Assembly (NCBI RefSeq): GCF_022985175.1
Contig: NC_066891.1
Location: 4,145,015-4,209,014 of the forward strand
Origin: Labeo rohita
Lineage: Eukaryota; Chordata; Actinopteri; Cypriniformes; Cyprinidae
Reading direction: 5' to 3'
Length of the DNA: 64,000 nt
Shown here: positions 36,622 to 48,879 of the stretch, one piece after another
Position numbering within the stretch: the stretch's first letter is position 1
How the letters are laid out: each line of letters starts with the position of its first letter
Position numbers and translations under genes: made by a program
The notes under the pieces: generated by a model
Told to the model about the DNA's origin: nothing
The model's database searches: none
Seen by the model: only the letters and a program-made list of their open reading frames with translations

Positions 36622-38690
36622 CAAAGTTAAGTCAAGTCAAGTTGAGCTTTATTGTCATTCCGCTACATATTTGGACATACAGTGGAATGAAATGTCCTGT
36701 CTCACAGGACCACAGTGCGACATAAATAAACATAAATATAAACATACAACAATAGACGTAAGAGCAGTTTTTAAACTACTTTTCATAATACTGTACAATG
36801 TTGTGCAAGATATTGTGCAAAAGAGGTATTTAGGGTTAAGAAACAAGCAGTGCAATATGATGCGTAGTGCATTCACAAGTAAACATTTGTGTTATCTTAT
36901 TGAGTCCTTGTAACATGGAAAGTGTCTGGTGCATATAGAGAGAAGAGTATGTTTCTACAGGTGGTTTGTCCAGCCCATTCACCTGTGTGTAGCACACTCA
37001 GAATTGCACAGTGTTTTTGAGGTTTTCAACAGTTTTCATGTTGTGCGTGTGGAGTGGTGGGGGGAGAGAGGATCCTGGTTTCATGAGCTAGGGTTGTGAA
37101 TAGGGGTGAAGTGATTGGAATCGAGGGCTCTCACAGCTTGGGCGAAAAAGCTGTAGAGTAGTCTTGCAGAGCGGGCTCTGATGCTCCGGAACCGTCTTCC
37201 TGATAGCAAGAGCTGGAAGAGACTGTGAAAGGGATGGGTGGAGTCTTTCACAATACCGGTAGCTTTACTGGAGCATTGTGCAAGGAAAATATCCAGAATG
37301 GAGGGGAGAAGAGCACCGATGATCTATGCAAATGTGTTCACTGTCCGCTAGAGGGTCTTGCGGTCAGCAGCACTGCAGTTCCCATACCAGACAGTGATGC
37401 AGCTGGTCAGCACACTCTCAGAGGTTCCCCTGTAGAATGTGGTGAGGATGGGTGGAGGGACACTTGCCCTTTTCAGCCGACAGAGAAAGTGTAGGCGCTG
37501 TTGTGCCTTCTTGTAGAGTGACATGGTGTTGGTGGTCCAGGTGAGATCCTCTGTGATGTGCACCCCCAGGAATTTGGTGCTGCTGACTCTCTCCACAGTC
37601 GAGCTGTCGATGGTCAGTGGGGGGTGGTCAACGGAGTTCCTCCTGAAATCCATCACAACCTCCTTTGTCTTACATTGAGGGACAGGTTGTTAGTGGCACA
37701 CCATTCAGCCAGCTGAGCCACTTCCTCTCTGTAGTGCATTTCATCGTTGTTGCTGATGAGACCTACCACTGTGGTTGGAGCTGAACTTGGCAGTGCAGTC
37801 GTTCAGCGTGAAGAGCAGCGGGCTGAGCACACAGCCTTGTGGGGCACCTGTTCTCAGTGTGGTAGTGCTCGAGGTGTTGTGGCCGACACGGATTGACTGA
37901 GGTCTTCCAGTTAAAAAGTCCAGGATCCAATTACAGAGGGAGGTGTTAAGGCCCAGCAGGTTTAGCTTATTAATGAGCTGTTGTGGGATTATTGTGTTGA
38001 ATGCTGAGCTGAAGTCGATGAACAGCATTCTAAAATAGGAGTCTTTATTTTCTAGGTAGGTAAGAGCCAGGTGGAGGGTGGAGGAAATTGCATCGTCCGT
38101 AAAGCAGTTTGGACGGTATTAAACTGGAGTGTGTTGGGGAGGCTGGATTTGATATTGTGCATGACTAACCTCTCAAAGCACTTCATCATGATTGGAGTCA
38201 GTGCTATGGGGCAATAGTCATTTAGACAGGACACAGGTGATTTCTTTGGATTATGATTGTTGTGGATTTGAGACACGTGGGGTATCATGTTGAAGATATC
38301 TGTTAGGATATCCGTCTGCTTTGCAGCACAGTCTCTCAGTACATGGCGTGGGTTAATCCTAGATAGGGTCCTCCTTACGTCGGCTGGAGACAGACAGAGC
38401 ACCTGGTCGTTGGGGGGTGTGGGCAGTTTTTGTGCAGTTGTGTCATTCTGCATTTCAAACCATGAATAAAAGTTGTTGAGTGCATCTGGAAGGGATCATG
38501 TCGTCATCACAGACCTGTGGCAGGGGCTTGTAGTCAGTGATGGATTGAATGGCTTGCAACAGGCTCTATGTGTCTCTATGTGAAGTGATTATTGGTTTTT
38601 TGAGCATATGACCGTTTTGCATTCTTGATGCCACAGGACAGATTGGCTCTTGCTGTTTTGAGGGCTGCTTTATGTTAGAAAAAGTCATGA
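36622..38690 (-). mobile_element. 5'-truncated L2-type LINE
   Basis: The element reads on the minus strand with its 3' end at the left, where GAGCTTTATTGTCATTCC in plus orientation is followed leftward by an (ACTTG)-type tail. Reverse transcriptase remnants span 37348-38453. The 5' boundary is uncertain, near 38690. The same 3' end occurs at 19040-19297. Confidence 0.88.
37348..38453 (-). pseudogene. Dead LINE reverse transcriptase
   Basis: Three minus-strand frames give successive parts of a LINE reverse transcriptase. The N-terminal part ends near 38052. Motif A (FIDFSSAFNTI) and the loop RTGAPQGCVLSPLLF come from the 37741-38028 frame. The C-terminal part, with TKFLGVHITEDLTW and LHFLCRLKRA, comes from 37348-37656. 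The frame breaks between SSNH and TVVGLISNN-like text, where the catalytic F/YADD motif should be; no ADD is seen, so it appears deleted. Frameshifts also separate the parts. The enzyme cannot be active. L2 clade is the best fit from the overall text; CR1-like is less likely. Confidence 0.88.
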
Positions 38691-38699
38691 AGTCTTAAA

Positions 38700-40870
38700 T
38701 TTACCTTCATAAAACCTGCAGAAACCCTGCAAAGATGTAGCTTTGATGTGGTTCATTGAGTCTAGAAATTCCCCAGACTTTCTTATCAAACAGGCTCGTG
38801 TCCACATCAGTAAAGATGCAGAAAGAGCAAGATGAAAGTCCTAAGTTCTCTTGTCTTGAATCTGGAGGACAGTATGTTTTCATATAAGCAAAATGTTCTT
38901 GCTTAATGCTTTTACAATGTTTTGAGCAGCATAACAAGGATAATAAAGCTTATCTGGCGGCATGACAGTTCGATAGCTTGTTTTGTATGAAAAAAGGCTG
39001 CATACATCAGAAACCTATCAGCTCAGAATAAGTTTAAAGTAAAGCTATTGATATTATTCAAGGCTTGACAGCTCAGATAGGATGTGTTGCAACTTGGTTC
39101 AATGTTGGAGACTGTTTATGAAAGATATAGCAACAATAACCTGACAAATGGCAAATAGGTATTAGTAATTGTGGTTTTATAGATCTTTCAACAGCCTTTT
39201 GTTCATCAGTGAGATAGATTTCTCTATCTCTCTACAGTGAATAAATATGTGCCAGATTGAACTTTAAATACTCATGCAGTGATTTGAAATCTTGACAAAT
39301 CAAGTAGTTTCTAGAAGGTATATGTGGTTCATATATAAACATATATTGGTATACAAATATCAAGAAGGTATATGTGGTTCGTGTGGTCCATAGCTTCATG
39401 TGGAGCACAGCACAAGGGTTAAGTACATTTCCCTTGGCTTGCTTTGTAATACAAAAATGCATTATGCATCCTAATGCGTATGTCTTTCTGTTGATTTTAG
39501 GTTAAATGTGACCCATCTTGTCCTCACACTAAAATAAAGCACTCAGAATCCAATGCACATATAATGCAGGTCTATGTAAACAATATGCACTATAAAGCTT
39601 TATTGGCAAAAGGGATGAGATTTGAGAGAGAAAATTAAAAAAAACAAGAGGTTTAATGTTAATGACATTTAGATGACATTAAGCTCTTTGTGTTGAGTGG
39701 TAATGTTAGATCTTAAGTTGAATAAATGAAATCAATTTCTTTATATAGCACATTTTAAAACAGCAGAGCTGTACATAAATAGGATTGCGACAATAAAATG
39801 CACTGAAGTGTCAAAATTACTCCTGTTAACTTACATGCTTGAGAAACACATTCTGCATTTTTTTCCCCTCAACATCATCATTACTATAATGATAAACATA
39901 ATTATGTCTCAAAATAGTACATACATCATATTGACTTTACTTTTAATATGTGTTACTTGAAATGGATTATCGTAATCTGCTTTAATGAAGAAAAAGTAAT
40001 GCAAGTTGGCAATGCAAGTTTATTTATATAGCACATGTGTTATAGAGTGGTAAATGTAAAATGCTTTACATGTAAAATAATCATAAAATAATCACAACAG
40101 ATGCATACTAAATAAACAGGTACATAAAAAATTGTCTGGAAAATGTGCTTAATTGGCGTGAAAATGCATGTAAATGATGCATTGAATAGTATATACACCA
40201 CTAATGCCAACCAGTGCAACTTCAGTGTTTGTTGCAAAACAAATCAAGAGATTCATAACCTGCAGTTGACAAACTGTGACAAAGTAGGGAAAAAAGCAAC
40301 ATTTTTGGATTACAAACAGTCATTTTCACAGCATGCTTCAAATGCACTTCTTCTACTTTTGAGCATGTTTTGTGAAGAAATCATCCATGTGACTGACAAT
40401 TTGACAATAAAGGAGGCACATCTCTGCTGACCCAAATAGAGAAGTAAGATGAATAGCCTGCTGAACATAATGTATTTTCTTTCTTCTTTTTTTTTTTTTT
40501 GTGTCAGACAAGATATGTCTCAAATATTGGGAAGAGTTGATCCACCAAATTAAGCTGACATTTAAGTTCACATTTATGATTATGTCAAGCTGTAAATATT
40601 GATTATATTGTCATAATAAGAGAGATGTGGCAAAACAAAAAATACTTTTCCCTTGTGCTGAATCACAAAAGGATCAATAAGTTTGACCTGTTTATCTGTG
40701 TAAGTGAGGGTGTTTACATTGATTGCTAAGGCGAAAGTCAGTGATAAGACGTGCTTGCTTGTTTTTCAGACTGTTTTTGCCAGATCACAAAGTAATTTAA
40801 GGTTACCTTTCCTATAGAACAGGTCTATATCTTGTTCTTTTATTAAACAAACTAAATGGTCTTATGTTAC
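38700..40870. other. Intron 2, mostly unique
   Basis: Two short LINE-tail-like fragments (TTTATATAGCACATTT text near 39740 and TTTATTTATATAGCACA near 40017). A near-duplicate phrase AGAAGGTATATGTGGTTC occurs at 39314 and 39363. No gene recognised. Confidence 0.4.
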
Positions 40871-40873
40871 TTA

Positions 40874-42305
40874 CAGGTGCATCTCAAAAAATTAGAATAT
40901 CGTGAAAAAGTTCATTATTTAAAAAAACTTAAACTTTCATATATTCTAGATTCATTCCATGGAAAGTAAAACATCTCAAAAGTTTTTTTTTTGTTTTAAT
41001 TTTGATGATTAGAGCTTACAGCTCATGGAAGTCAAAAATCCAGTATCTCAAAATATTAGAATATTAGAACATTTGAGTTTCATTAAATGTCCATCCTTGC
41101 AGTATAAATTCCAGGTATCTCTTGTTCTTTGAAACCACACTAATGGGGAAGACTGCTGACATGGCAATGGTCCAGAAGACAATCACTGAAACCCTCCACA
41201 AAGAGAGTAAGTCACAGAAGGTCATTACTGAAAGAGGTGGCTGTTTACAGAGTGCTGTTTCAAAGCATATTAAATGCAAAGTCGAATGGAAGGAAGAAAC
41301 TGAGTAGGAAAAGATACACAAGCAACAGGGATGACCGCAAGCGTGAGAATACTGTCAAGCAAAGCCAATTAAAACTCTTGGGAGAGCTTCACAAAGAGTG
41401 GACTGAAGCCGGAGTCAGCGCATCAAGAGTCACCACGCTCAGACATCTTCAGGAAAAGGGCTACCAAGCCACTTCTGAAACAGAAATCTTACCTGGGCTA
41501 AGGAGAAAAAGAACTGGACTGTTGCTCAGTGGTCCAAATCCTCTTTTCAGACAAAACTAAATTTTGCATTTCATGTTGAAATTATGATCCCAGAGTCTGG
41601 AGGAAGACTGGAGAGGCACAGAATCCAAGCTGCTTAAAGTCCAGTGTGAAGTTTCTGAAGTCAGTGATGATTTGGGGTGCCGTGACGTCTGCTGGTGTTG
41701 GTCCATTGTGTTTTATCAAGTCCAAAGTCAATGCAGCCGTCTACCAGGAGATTTTGGAGCGCTTCCATCTGCTGACAAGCTTTATGGAGATGCTGATTTC
41801 CTTTTCCAGCAGGACTTTAGCACCTGCCCACAGTGCAAAAAACACTTCCAAGTGGATTGCTGACCATGATATTACTGTGCTTTATTGGCCAGCCAACATG
41901 CCTGAACCCCAAAGAGAATCTACGGGATATTTTCAGGTGAAAAATGAGAAACAGTCGATCCAACAATATACAGACGAGCTGAAGGCTCAATAGTCCCTCA
42001 GCTATGCCACAGGCTGATGGCTTACTTTACTGATGCTGTAATTTGTGCTAGGAACAAGAATTTGCTGTAATTAGTGCTGCCGACCAAGAATTGAGTGCAT
42101 AAATGAACATACTTAAAAAAAAAATTGAACTTTTCTGTTTTGCTAATCCGTTTTTTGATTGATCTTAAGAAATATTCTAATATTTTGAGATACTGGATTT
42201 TTGACTTTCATGAGCTGTAAGCTCTAACCATCAAAATTAAAACAAAAAAAAAAATTCAAAATGTTTTACTTTCCATGGAATTAATCTAGAATATATGAAA
42301 GTGGA
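40874..42305 (+). mobile_element. Degenerate Tc1-like transposon
   Basis: Long inverted ends (CAGGTGCATCTCAAAAAATT at the left; text from 42160-42303 complementary to 40930-41070) bound a relic transposase. TA precedes the left end (40872-40873); the outermost right terminus has eroded. The total of about 1.43 kb is near full length for a Tc1 element. Confidence 0.9.
41122..41993 (+). pseudogene. Broken Tc1-type transposase
   Basis: A DD34E-type transposase broken by frameshifts. The helix-turn-helix region (KVITERGGCLQSAVSKHI) lies in the frame of 41122-41307. The second helix-turn-helix region (LHKEWTEAGVSASRVTTLRH) lies in the frame of 41237-41560. The catalytic-domain part (MIWGAVTSAGVGPLCFIKSK, then ITVLYWPANMPE) lies in the frame of 41646-41993, while the FQQD segment with a catalytic aspartate falls in another frame at about 41800. 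At least three frame changes make it non-functional. It sits inside shisal2a intron 2 and belongs to the transposon, not the host. Confidence 0.9.
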
Positions 42306-43930
42306 TTAATAAATCAAAATTGGATCCATCACTTAATTCAGATCACGATAATCACTAATGTCTGTGAATATTAAAATGCAAAAAGACAGTTTAGATATGA
42401 ATCCTACATGTTCCGCTTGGCTCTGTATGTATGAATGACGGAGACGTGGTTTTGTTTACTACACAAATACTGAAGCACACGTGAGCCTCGCGGTGATTTT
42501 TGGCTTCTGCGTCTTTATTTATTTATTTTAATTTTGCGTCTTATTATATGATGACATGAACACATGAACTTCATCTCCTGAGCTGCTGTGAGAGTCATTT
42601 CATGTGAATTTTACCGTTCCATTTGAGAAAACTAGCATCATATCATACTGTTTACACAGAGAAACTTCACAGCAACCTGCCAAAATAAAAGTACGATTCA
42701 GCGTGTACAGTATAATGTACGTCTTTATATATTTCTATTTCTGGCCAATTTGAATAAAACAATTAAATTATAAAAATAAATATTACAGCCAGATTAACCA
42801 CTTAATTGTTTTATTATTATGAAAACTTTTTTAACAGAGTAATCACACAAATTTTCTTCCTTGTATTAATTTAAAAAATAACCCTCTTTTTGTTTTCCAA
42901 AAAATAAAAGGGTTTAATTTTCATTTGATTGAAAATAAATAAATAAATGCTTTGAAATGCCTTCACTTCATTATCAGAAAAATTAAAACACAAAAATTCT
43001 AGGGGAAAAAAAAGAAAGAAAAAGATGAGAGTTCTGACTTTTTTTTTTTTTTTTTTTTTCTTTTTTTTTAACTGAAATAAATATTTTTGTTATTATACAG
43101 AGAGTAAAGTACCGAAAGAAGTACAGTTGGGTACCGGCACCCCTGCCCTATCCAACCCCCTCCCCCCACCCCAAAGCTGTGAACCTAGGGGAAACACTGG
43201 ACTTTATTTTAACTTTGACCAATAAGAAACCAAAAAGACTTAGAAATCCTAAATGTAAACGGTAATTCAACCCAAACTTTGTAAAATATTATAGAGACTT
43301 TTTAAAGACTTTATTTTGACTTTGACTAAAAAGAAACCACACAGAACATTAAAAATCCAAAACCTTCACCTCAACCCATTACAAATGAACTTTTAAAACA
43401 CCCACCGCATAACAATCCCTCACTCTGCTGGAGGATGAGAGAACGAGGCCGGTCTGCAGTCCCAATGCCTCCATTTATCATTGTCATTTTCACACCGTTC
43501 TGTCTGTGACACAAATAATTGATGTCATTTTGTCTGCAGTGTCTCTTCTTCCTGTGGCCTTTAGCATCTTGTGTTTTCTACTTCTCAAACTCTGCAAAAC
43601 GACCCTATCCATTTTCGATATTTTACAGAGACCCCATCCAATACTTTTTTGTTTTCAGCACAAAGCGGATTCACAGGAGATCTAAAAATCAGTGTGTAAA
43701 GCTATTGCAGAGGTTGTTTTTCTTTTCTTTTTTCTTTTCAGCTCTGCGATCCTCTTTTCTTTTTTGCCTTTAAGTGGATAATGCAATTCTTGTGTTTTAT
43801 TATATGAAATATCAAGGTTAATGTTTCCAATTAGAGAATGATCTTTCACCTCACCTACACACCACATTTAATTCAAGTTTATTTTGAGAAATGACATTCA
43901 TTTCATCAGTACTTATTCTTTTTATACACT
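42306..43930. other. Intron 2, old repeat debris
   Basis: Low-complexity AT tracts and poly-T (43035-43070), plus GGGTACCGGCACC text near 43132 typical of a dispersed repeat end. No gene recognised; the ORF at 43519-43773 has no family resemblance. Confidence 0.35.
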
Positions 43931-43934
43931 CCTT

Positions 43935-44115
43935 TGTTGGGTGATATGCTTTCAAAAAGTACTAAATTGCACCATTTAGGTACTAAAATGTACCATTTAG
44001 ATATATGTACCTTTAATTATGTACCTTTTAAGGTACCAATATGCGTTAAATAAAAAAGTTTACCCTTTAAAAAGGTTCCAACCAAGAGAGCTGTACCTTT
44101 TTTCTAAGAGTGATA
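43935..44115. repeat. GGTACC-rich dispersed repeat
   Basis: Repeated TGTACC and AAAGGTAC motifs ending CTAAGAGTG, the same kind of text as at 54915-55240. A short non-autonomous DNA element is likely. Confidence 0.55.
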
Positions 44116-44600
44116 TGAAGACAAAATCACCACTTATGGTAAGTTTCTGATCCATTATGGGTTTCAGTTCTTCGATATTTGTTAGAATACTTGTATTTTG
44201 AATAATATTTATCTCTAGTCTAGTGTTGCTGCAGTTTCAGAAGGAGGTGGCAGAAAGAAAGAAATTTCAGAAAGAAATTCCATGAACAACGTATAAATAA
44301 ACATGTAAGTTTGAACAAGTTTGAACAAACATTCTATTAATGTTTCTGGAAGAATGTTACATGAACATTAGAGAGAACATTAATGAAATGTTCCATTTTA
44401 TTATTTAAATTATTTAAATGTTTCCTGAATGTTCTAAAGCAAGTAGTACTAATGTTTACAAAACATTTCAGAACCAAAAGTTTAGTTATGTTTGTTCTGC
44501 TTTTGTTTGTTGTTCTAATGTTTTACTTTTAATCTGTTTTAAGGGACTATCTTGGTAAATTTAGGAAATGAATAATGTTAATAAAGCCATTCTTTTTATA

Positions 44601-46178
44601 AGGGCCCAAGCAACGGTGGTGCAAGGAGCCTATTGGAATTGCTCAGATCACATTTTTGAGGACCTAAACATGCTCGAAAACTCATGAAACTTGGCACACA
44701 GGCTGAAGGTGGTGAAATTCTACATTTGATGTGGGTTTCAGAAATGGCCGTGGCAAAATGGCTCGATAGCGCCACCTATAAAATTTCAACAAGGTGCCCC
44801 TCAAGCTATGTTTCGCACACATGTACGAAATTCTGTAGACACATGTAACACACCAATACCTACAAAAATGTCCCACGGTACGAAGTCTGAAACCCAACAG
44901 GAAATGTGTTATTTTGAATTTTCTTGGCAAGTTTTGTGCCTTTTTTTGTCATTTTCAGGTGTTGTATTTAAACAAACTCCTCCTAGAGATTTAAATAGAT
45001 CACCACCAAATTTGGTCAGTGTAACCTAAAGCCCTTTGTGACGTTAAATTGCGAAGATCTTGAGTTTTCGTTGAAAGGCGTGTCCATGACAGCCTTGATG
45101 TTTTGCGTGTCCGTGGCGGCCGGACAAAGTTCAGTGTTTCGCCATGGAAATAGAAGGTGTTGTAGCTCCGCCATACACTATGGACTTTAAGCAGCAACCA
45201 CAGATGGAACAGCAACGGCATTCCGATGTCATATTGCGCGTTCGTGACTTCAACTACTTCTTGACATACTACTGTAGCTGTCTACTACAGGAGAACAGCT
45301 GGTTTGCCGTAGTCTTTACAACGTGACAGATTAGGTATATAAATGTTATGTTTTATTATTTATACAACTGTAATTCCATCAGTATACAATTCTACCATTA
45401 GTCTTTAATTTAATCTGTGTTGATATGTTTTAAACTTAAGCTAATTTTAACGATTTTTTTTTCATTTGTACAAACATATGTTTGCTGTTGGCAACAGCAC
45501 CTCAGGTAGCACTGAGTCTAGAAATGATGTGAAATGAATAATGTAAGTATTGCCTAAACATCGTCCTCATAATCCATAATTTGTACTTAAATAAACGAAT
45601 TCCGCATTGCACCGTCTTGTTTACGGTTGCTTAATGATTTTTACGTTCTTGGCTATGGCGGTGTAATAGCTTACTGTCCAATCTGCCCCAAACTTCACAC
45701 ATTCGATAAGACTCCTGGCTTGAACACATGTAAAGGTCAATATTCTGTTAGAATCATAGCGCCACCTGCTGGCAACAGGAAATCACTTGTTTTGCACTAA
45801 CTTAAACATGCAATGTCCAATCTGCACCAAACTTTACATGTTTGGTAAGAGTCCTGACCTGAAGACATCTAAAGTCCAATATTCAGTTATAATCATAGCG
45901 CCACCTGTTGGCAACAGGATACGTTATGCTTTGCACCAACTCAAACACACCATGTTTAATATGCACCAAACTTCATATGTTTGATCAAAGTGCGGGCCTA
46001 AAGGCCAATATCCATTTATAGTCATAGCGCGGAGGTTAGGCACGTATAAATGACTTTGACATATTCCTTCTATATTTACCACTTTAAATGCATATTGCCC
46101 ACCGTTTGCTGTTTTCCTAAACCACCGATGGTGGTGAGCCTGGGTACAAGGGCCCTTTCAACGCTGCTTGCAGCTTTA
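44601..46178. mobile_element. Large dispersed repeat with GGGCCC ends
   Basis: It begins AGGGCCCAAGCAACGGTGG and ends GGGCCCTTTCAACGCTGCTTGCAGCTTT. Internally a ~120-bp phrase is repeated (CACTTGTTTTGCACTAACTT, ACATAGCGCCACCTG text near 45755, 45890 and 46020). The GCTGCTTGCAGCT end is shared with the repeats at 6035-7950 and 61767-64000. No intact protein. Confidence 0.65.
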
Positions 46179-46849
46179 ATTCCCTCGTTTTTTTCTTTTG
46201 TGCAGTCTTTTAAAGCAAACCAGCCTTTAATTAGTTTACACTATGCATTCATAGCAATTTTAGGGTCTTTCTACAGCTAAACCTCAAGGTTTCAAGGCAT
46301 TAAAGTATGCTTTGTACAAGATTCCCCATTCAACTAAAAAAAATTAAATGTTACAGTTACAGTGAACATCAAAGATGGTTCCCCCAAGTCATTTATAAGA
46401 GACTGCACTGCAGAGCGATCAATTGTGCTCGAACAGGAGTCCTTACGTAACCACACAGAGGAGCAGAATACCTAACAGACTGTTTCTGCTCAGAGAGATT
46501 AACTCCATTTGCATTTCTTCTGTTTAGCAGGTGCTTTTACGCAAAGCGACTTTTAAATTAGAATAATACAAGCAGAAGGGATTCACCCAAAGAAGAAAAC
46601 AGTACAAGCAGTTGTCACGTGACATTATTTAGCATATTTAATTTTCGTTTGTAATCCAAATTCAAAGTCTTGGCAGTTAGATTTGAATGAATAGTATACT
46701 GTTCTTTATATATAGTGTATATATATATTACAGTATAGTTTTATTGGTGTTTTTGATCAGTTTTTATTTTTGTATTTTTCCATTTTTATTTTAATTTTGC
46801 TTACAGTTTTAGTCATTTTGTGTGTGTGTGTGGGGGGGGGGGTGTTTAA

Positions 46850-48175
46850 TGTTTTTTAAAGAAGTCTTTTCTGCTCACCATGGCTGCCTTTATGTAATTA
46901 AAAATACAGAAAAAAACTAGTAATATTGTGAAATATTATTTCAGTTTTAAAATAGTGTCTTTCTATTTCAATATACTTTAAAATATAATTTATTCCTGGG
47001 ATGCAAAGCTGAATTTTCAGCATCATTACTCTTCAGTGTCACATGATCCTTCAGAAATCATTCTAATATGCTGATTTATTATCAATATTGGAAACAGTTG
47101 TGCTGCGTAGTATTTTTTTTTTTTTTTTTTTTTTTTTTGTGTTTTATTTTTTTTTTGGGAACCTGTGATACTTTTTTAGGATTCTTTGATGAATAATATG
47201 TTAAAGGAGAAGTCCACTTTCAGAGCAACAGTTAACAGATAATGTACTCACCCCCTTGTCATCCAAGATGTTCATGTCTTTCTTTCTTCAGTTGTAAAGA
47301 GATTATGTTTTTTGAGGAAAACATTTCAGCATTTTTCTCCATATAATGGACTGATATGGTGCCCCGATTTTGAACTTCCAAAATGCAGTTTAATTGCGGC
47401 TTCAAACGATCCCAAATGCGGTTGTAAATGATCCCAGCCGAGGAAGAAGGGTCTTATCTAGCAATCGGTTATTTTCATAGAAATAATACAGTTTATATAC
47501 TTTTTAATCTCAAATGCTCGTCTTGCCTTTCTCTCTCTGAACTCTGTGTATTCTGACTCAAGACAGTTAGGGTATGTCGAAAAACTCTGATCGTATTTAT
47601 TTCCCTCAACTTCAGAATTGCCCTGTATCGATGTTTTACCTTTTTTGTTAAGGGTGTTTGATCTTCTTTGCATGTTCACTTTGCAAAGACTGGGTCAGTA
47701 CTTCTGCAGCGATGTAGGATGATTCTGAAATGATTTTTGAAGTTGAGGGAGAAAATGAGAAAGGAAAAAGAGTTTTTCTTTAGTCAGAATACACAGAGTA
47801 CAGGGAAAGCAAGCCAAGACGAGCGTTTGACATTAAAAAGTGTATGAATTGTAGTATTTTCATGAAAATAACCGATCGTTTCGCTAGATAAGGCCCTTTT
47901 TCCTCAGGTGGGATCATTTGAAGCCGCATTTAAACTGCAAAGTTCAAACTCGGGGCACCATATCAGTCCATTATATGGAGAAAAATGCTGACACATTTCC
48001 CTCAAAAAACACAATTTCTTTACGACTGAAGAAAGAAAGACATGAACATCTTGGATGACAAGGGGGTGAGTACATTATCTGTAAATTGTTGTTCTGGAAG
48101 TGGACTTCTCCTTTAAAAAGAACAGCATTTATTAAAAATGGAAATCTTAACATCTCAATAGTAGTTTTAAAGACC
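46850..48175. mobile_element. ACCGTTCAAAAG-family MITE copy split by a TTAA element
   Basis: The interior text of the 1422-1998 family (GGATGCAAAGCTGAATTTTCAG, GATCCTTCAGAAATCATTC) runs to GATGAATAATATG at 47200 and resumes as AAAGAACAGCATTTATT after 48116. The intervening piece is the TTAA element. Confidence 0.75.
47205..48112. mobile_element. TTAA-flanked foldback element (AGGAGAAGTCCA family), copy 3
   Basis: The ends AGGAGAAGTCCACTTTCAG and AAGTGGACTTCTCCT lie between perfect TTAA sites (47201-47204 and 48113-48116). It is the largest clean copy of the family here (about 908 bp) and long arms remain complementary. No coding capacity. Confidence 0.9.
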
Positions 48176-48179
48176 GTAG

Positions 48180-48870
48180 ATTAGCTTTTCTCTTGCATGA
48201 AAAAACAACATCTCAGTTGTCCTTTCTCAACACTTAACAGACATGGATTTTAATTAGATTAATGTGCTGATCCACAAGAGCTTGAATAGTGGCTTGAGGA
48301 GTCTCTTTGTCTTGAAGTGAAGATTTCATGTTGAATCATTGTTGTGTAGTCCGGGCTGCCATTGATCAAACATGCTGAGAAAGCTAATTAGTTCTTTATC
48401 TCACTCCAAACTCATTGAATAGCATGAATGACTCATTTTATTTAGTAATATTCTTGTTCATCTGTGCAAACATTGTTTGGATGTTATTAATGATATACCT
48501 TTTACAAATATGTTTGTCTTGGCATGCATGACAATATTTGAGCATATGAATATTGATGTGCAACTTATGACTTCCCCATGAGAGCTGTGTGAAATCATCC
48601 TTAAAGCTTTTGAAAATTCATCATAATGCTCAGATACATATTTAACACAGCATTCAAACTGGGAAAATGTCACACTGAGAGTGTTATAAAAAGTAGCTAT
48701 AGCTTATAAACCTTCTCAATGTGAGATTGTTGCATGCAGCATTAAAGGCTTTTAAGACACAATGCATCAGTGTGTGGTGTTTTAGCTTTTTAAGCCGTGA
48801 TGTAATAAAGGCTTGTTCATTTTTAAATCCTACTTTGAGTGCTTTGGACTACTGTGTTTGTATTGAGCAG
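48180..48870. other. Intron 2, apparently unique
   Basis: Repeat-free sequence with some TTAATTAGATTAATG homeodomain-like text near 48250. No gene recognised. Confidence 0.35.
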
Positions 48871-48879
48871 TGTAGTTTG

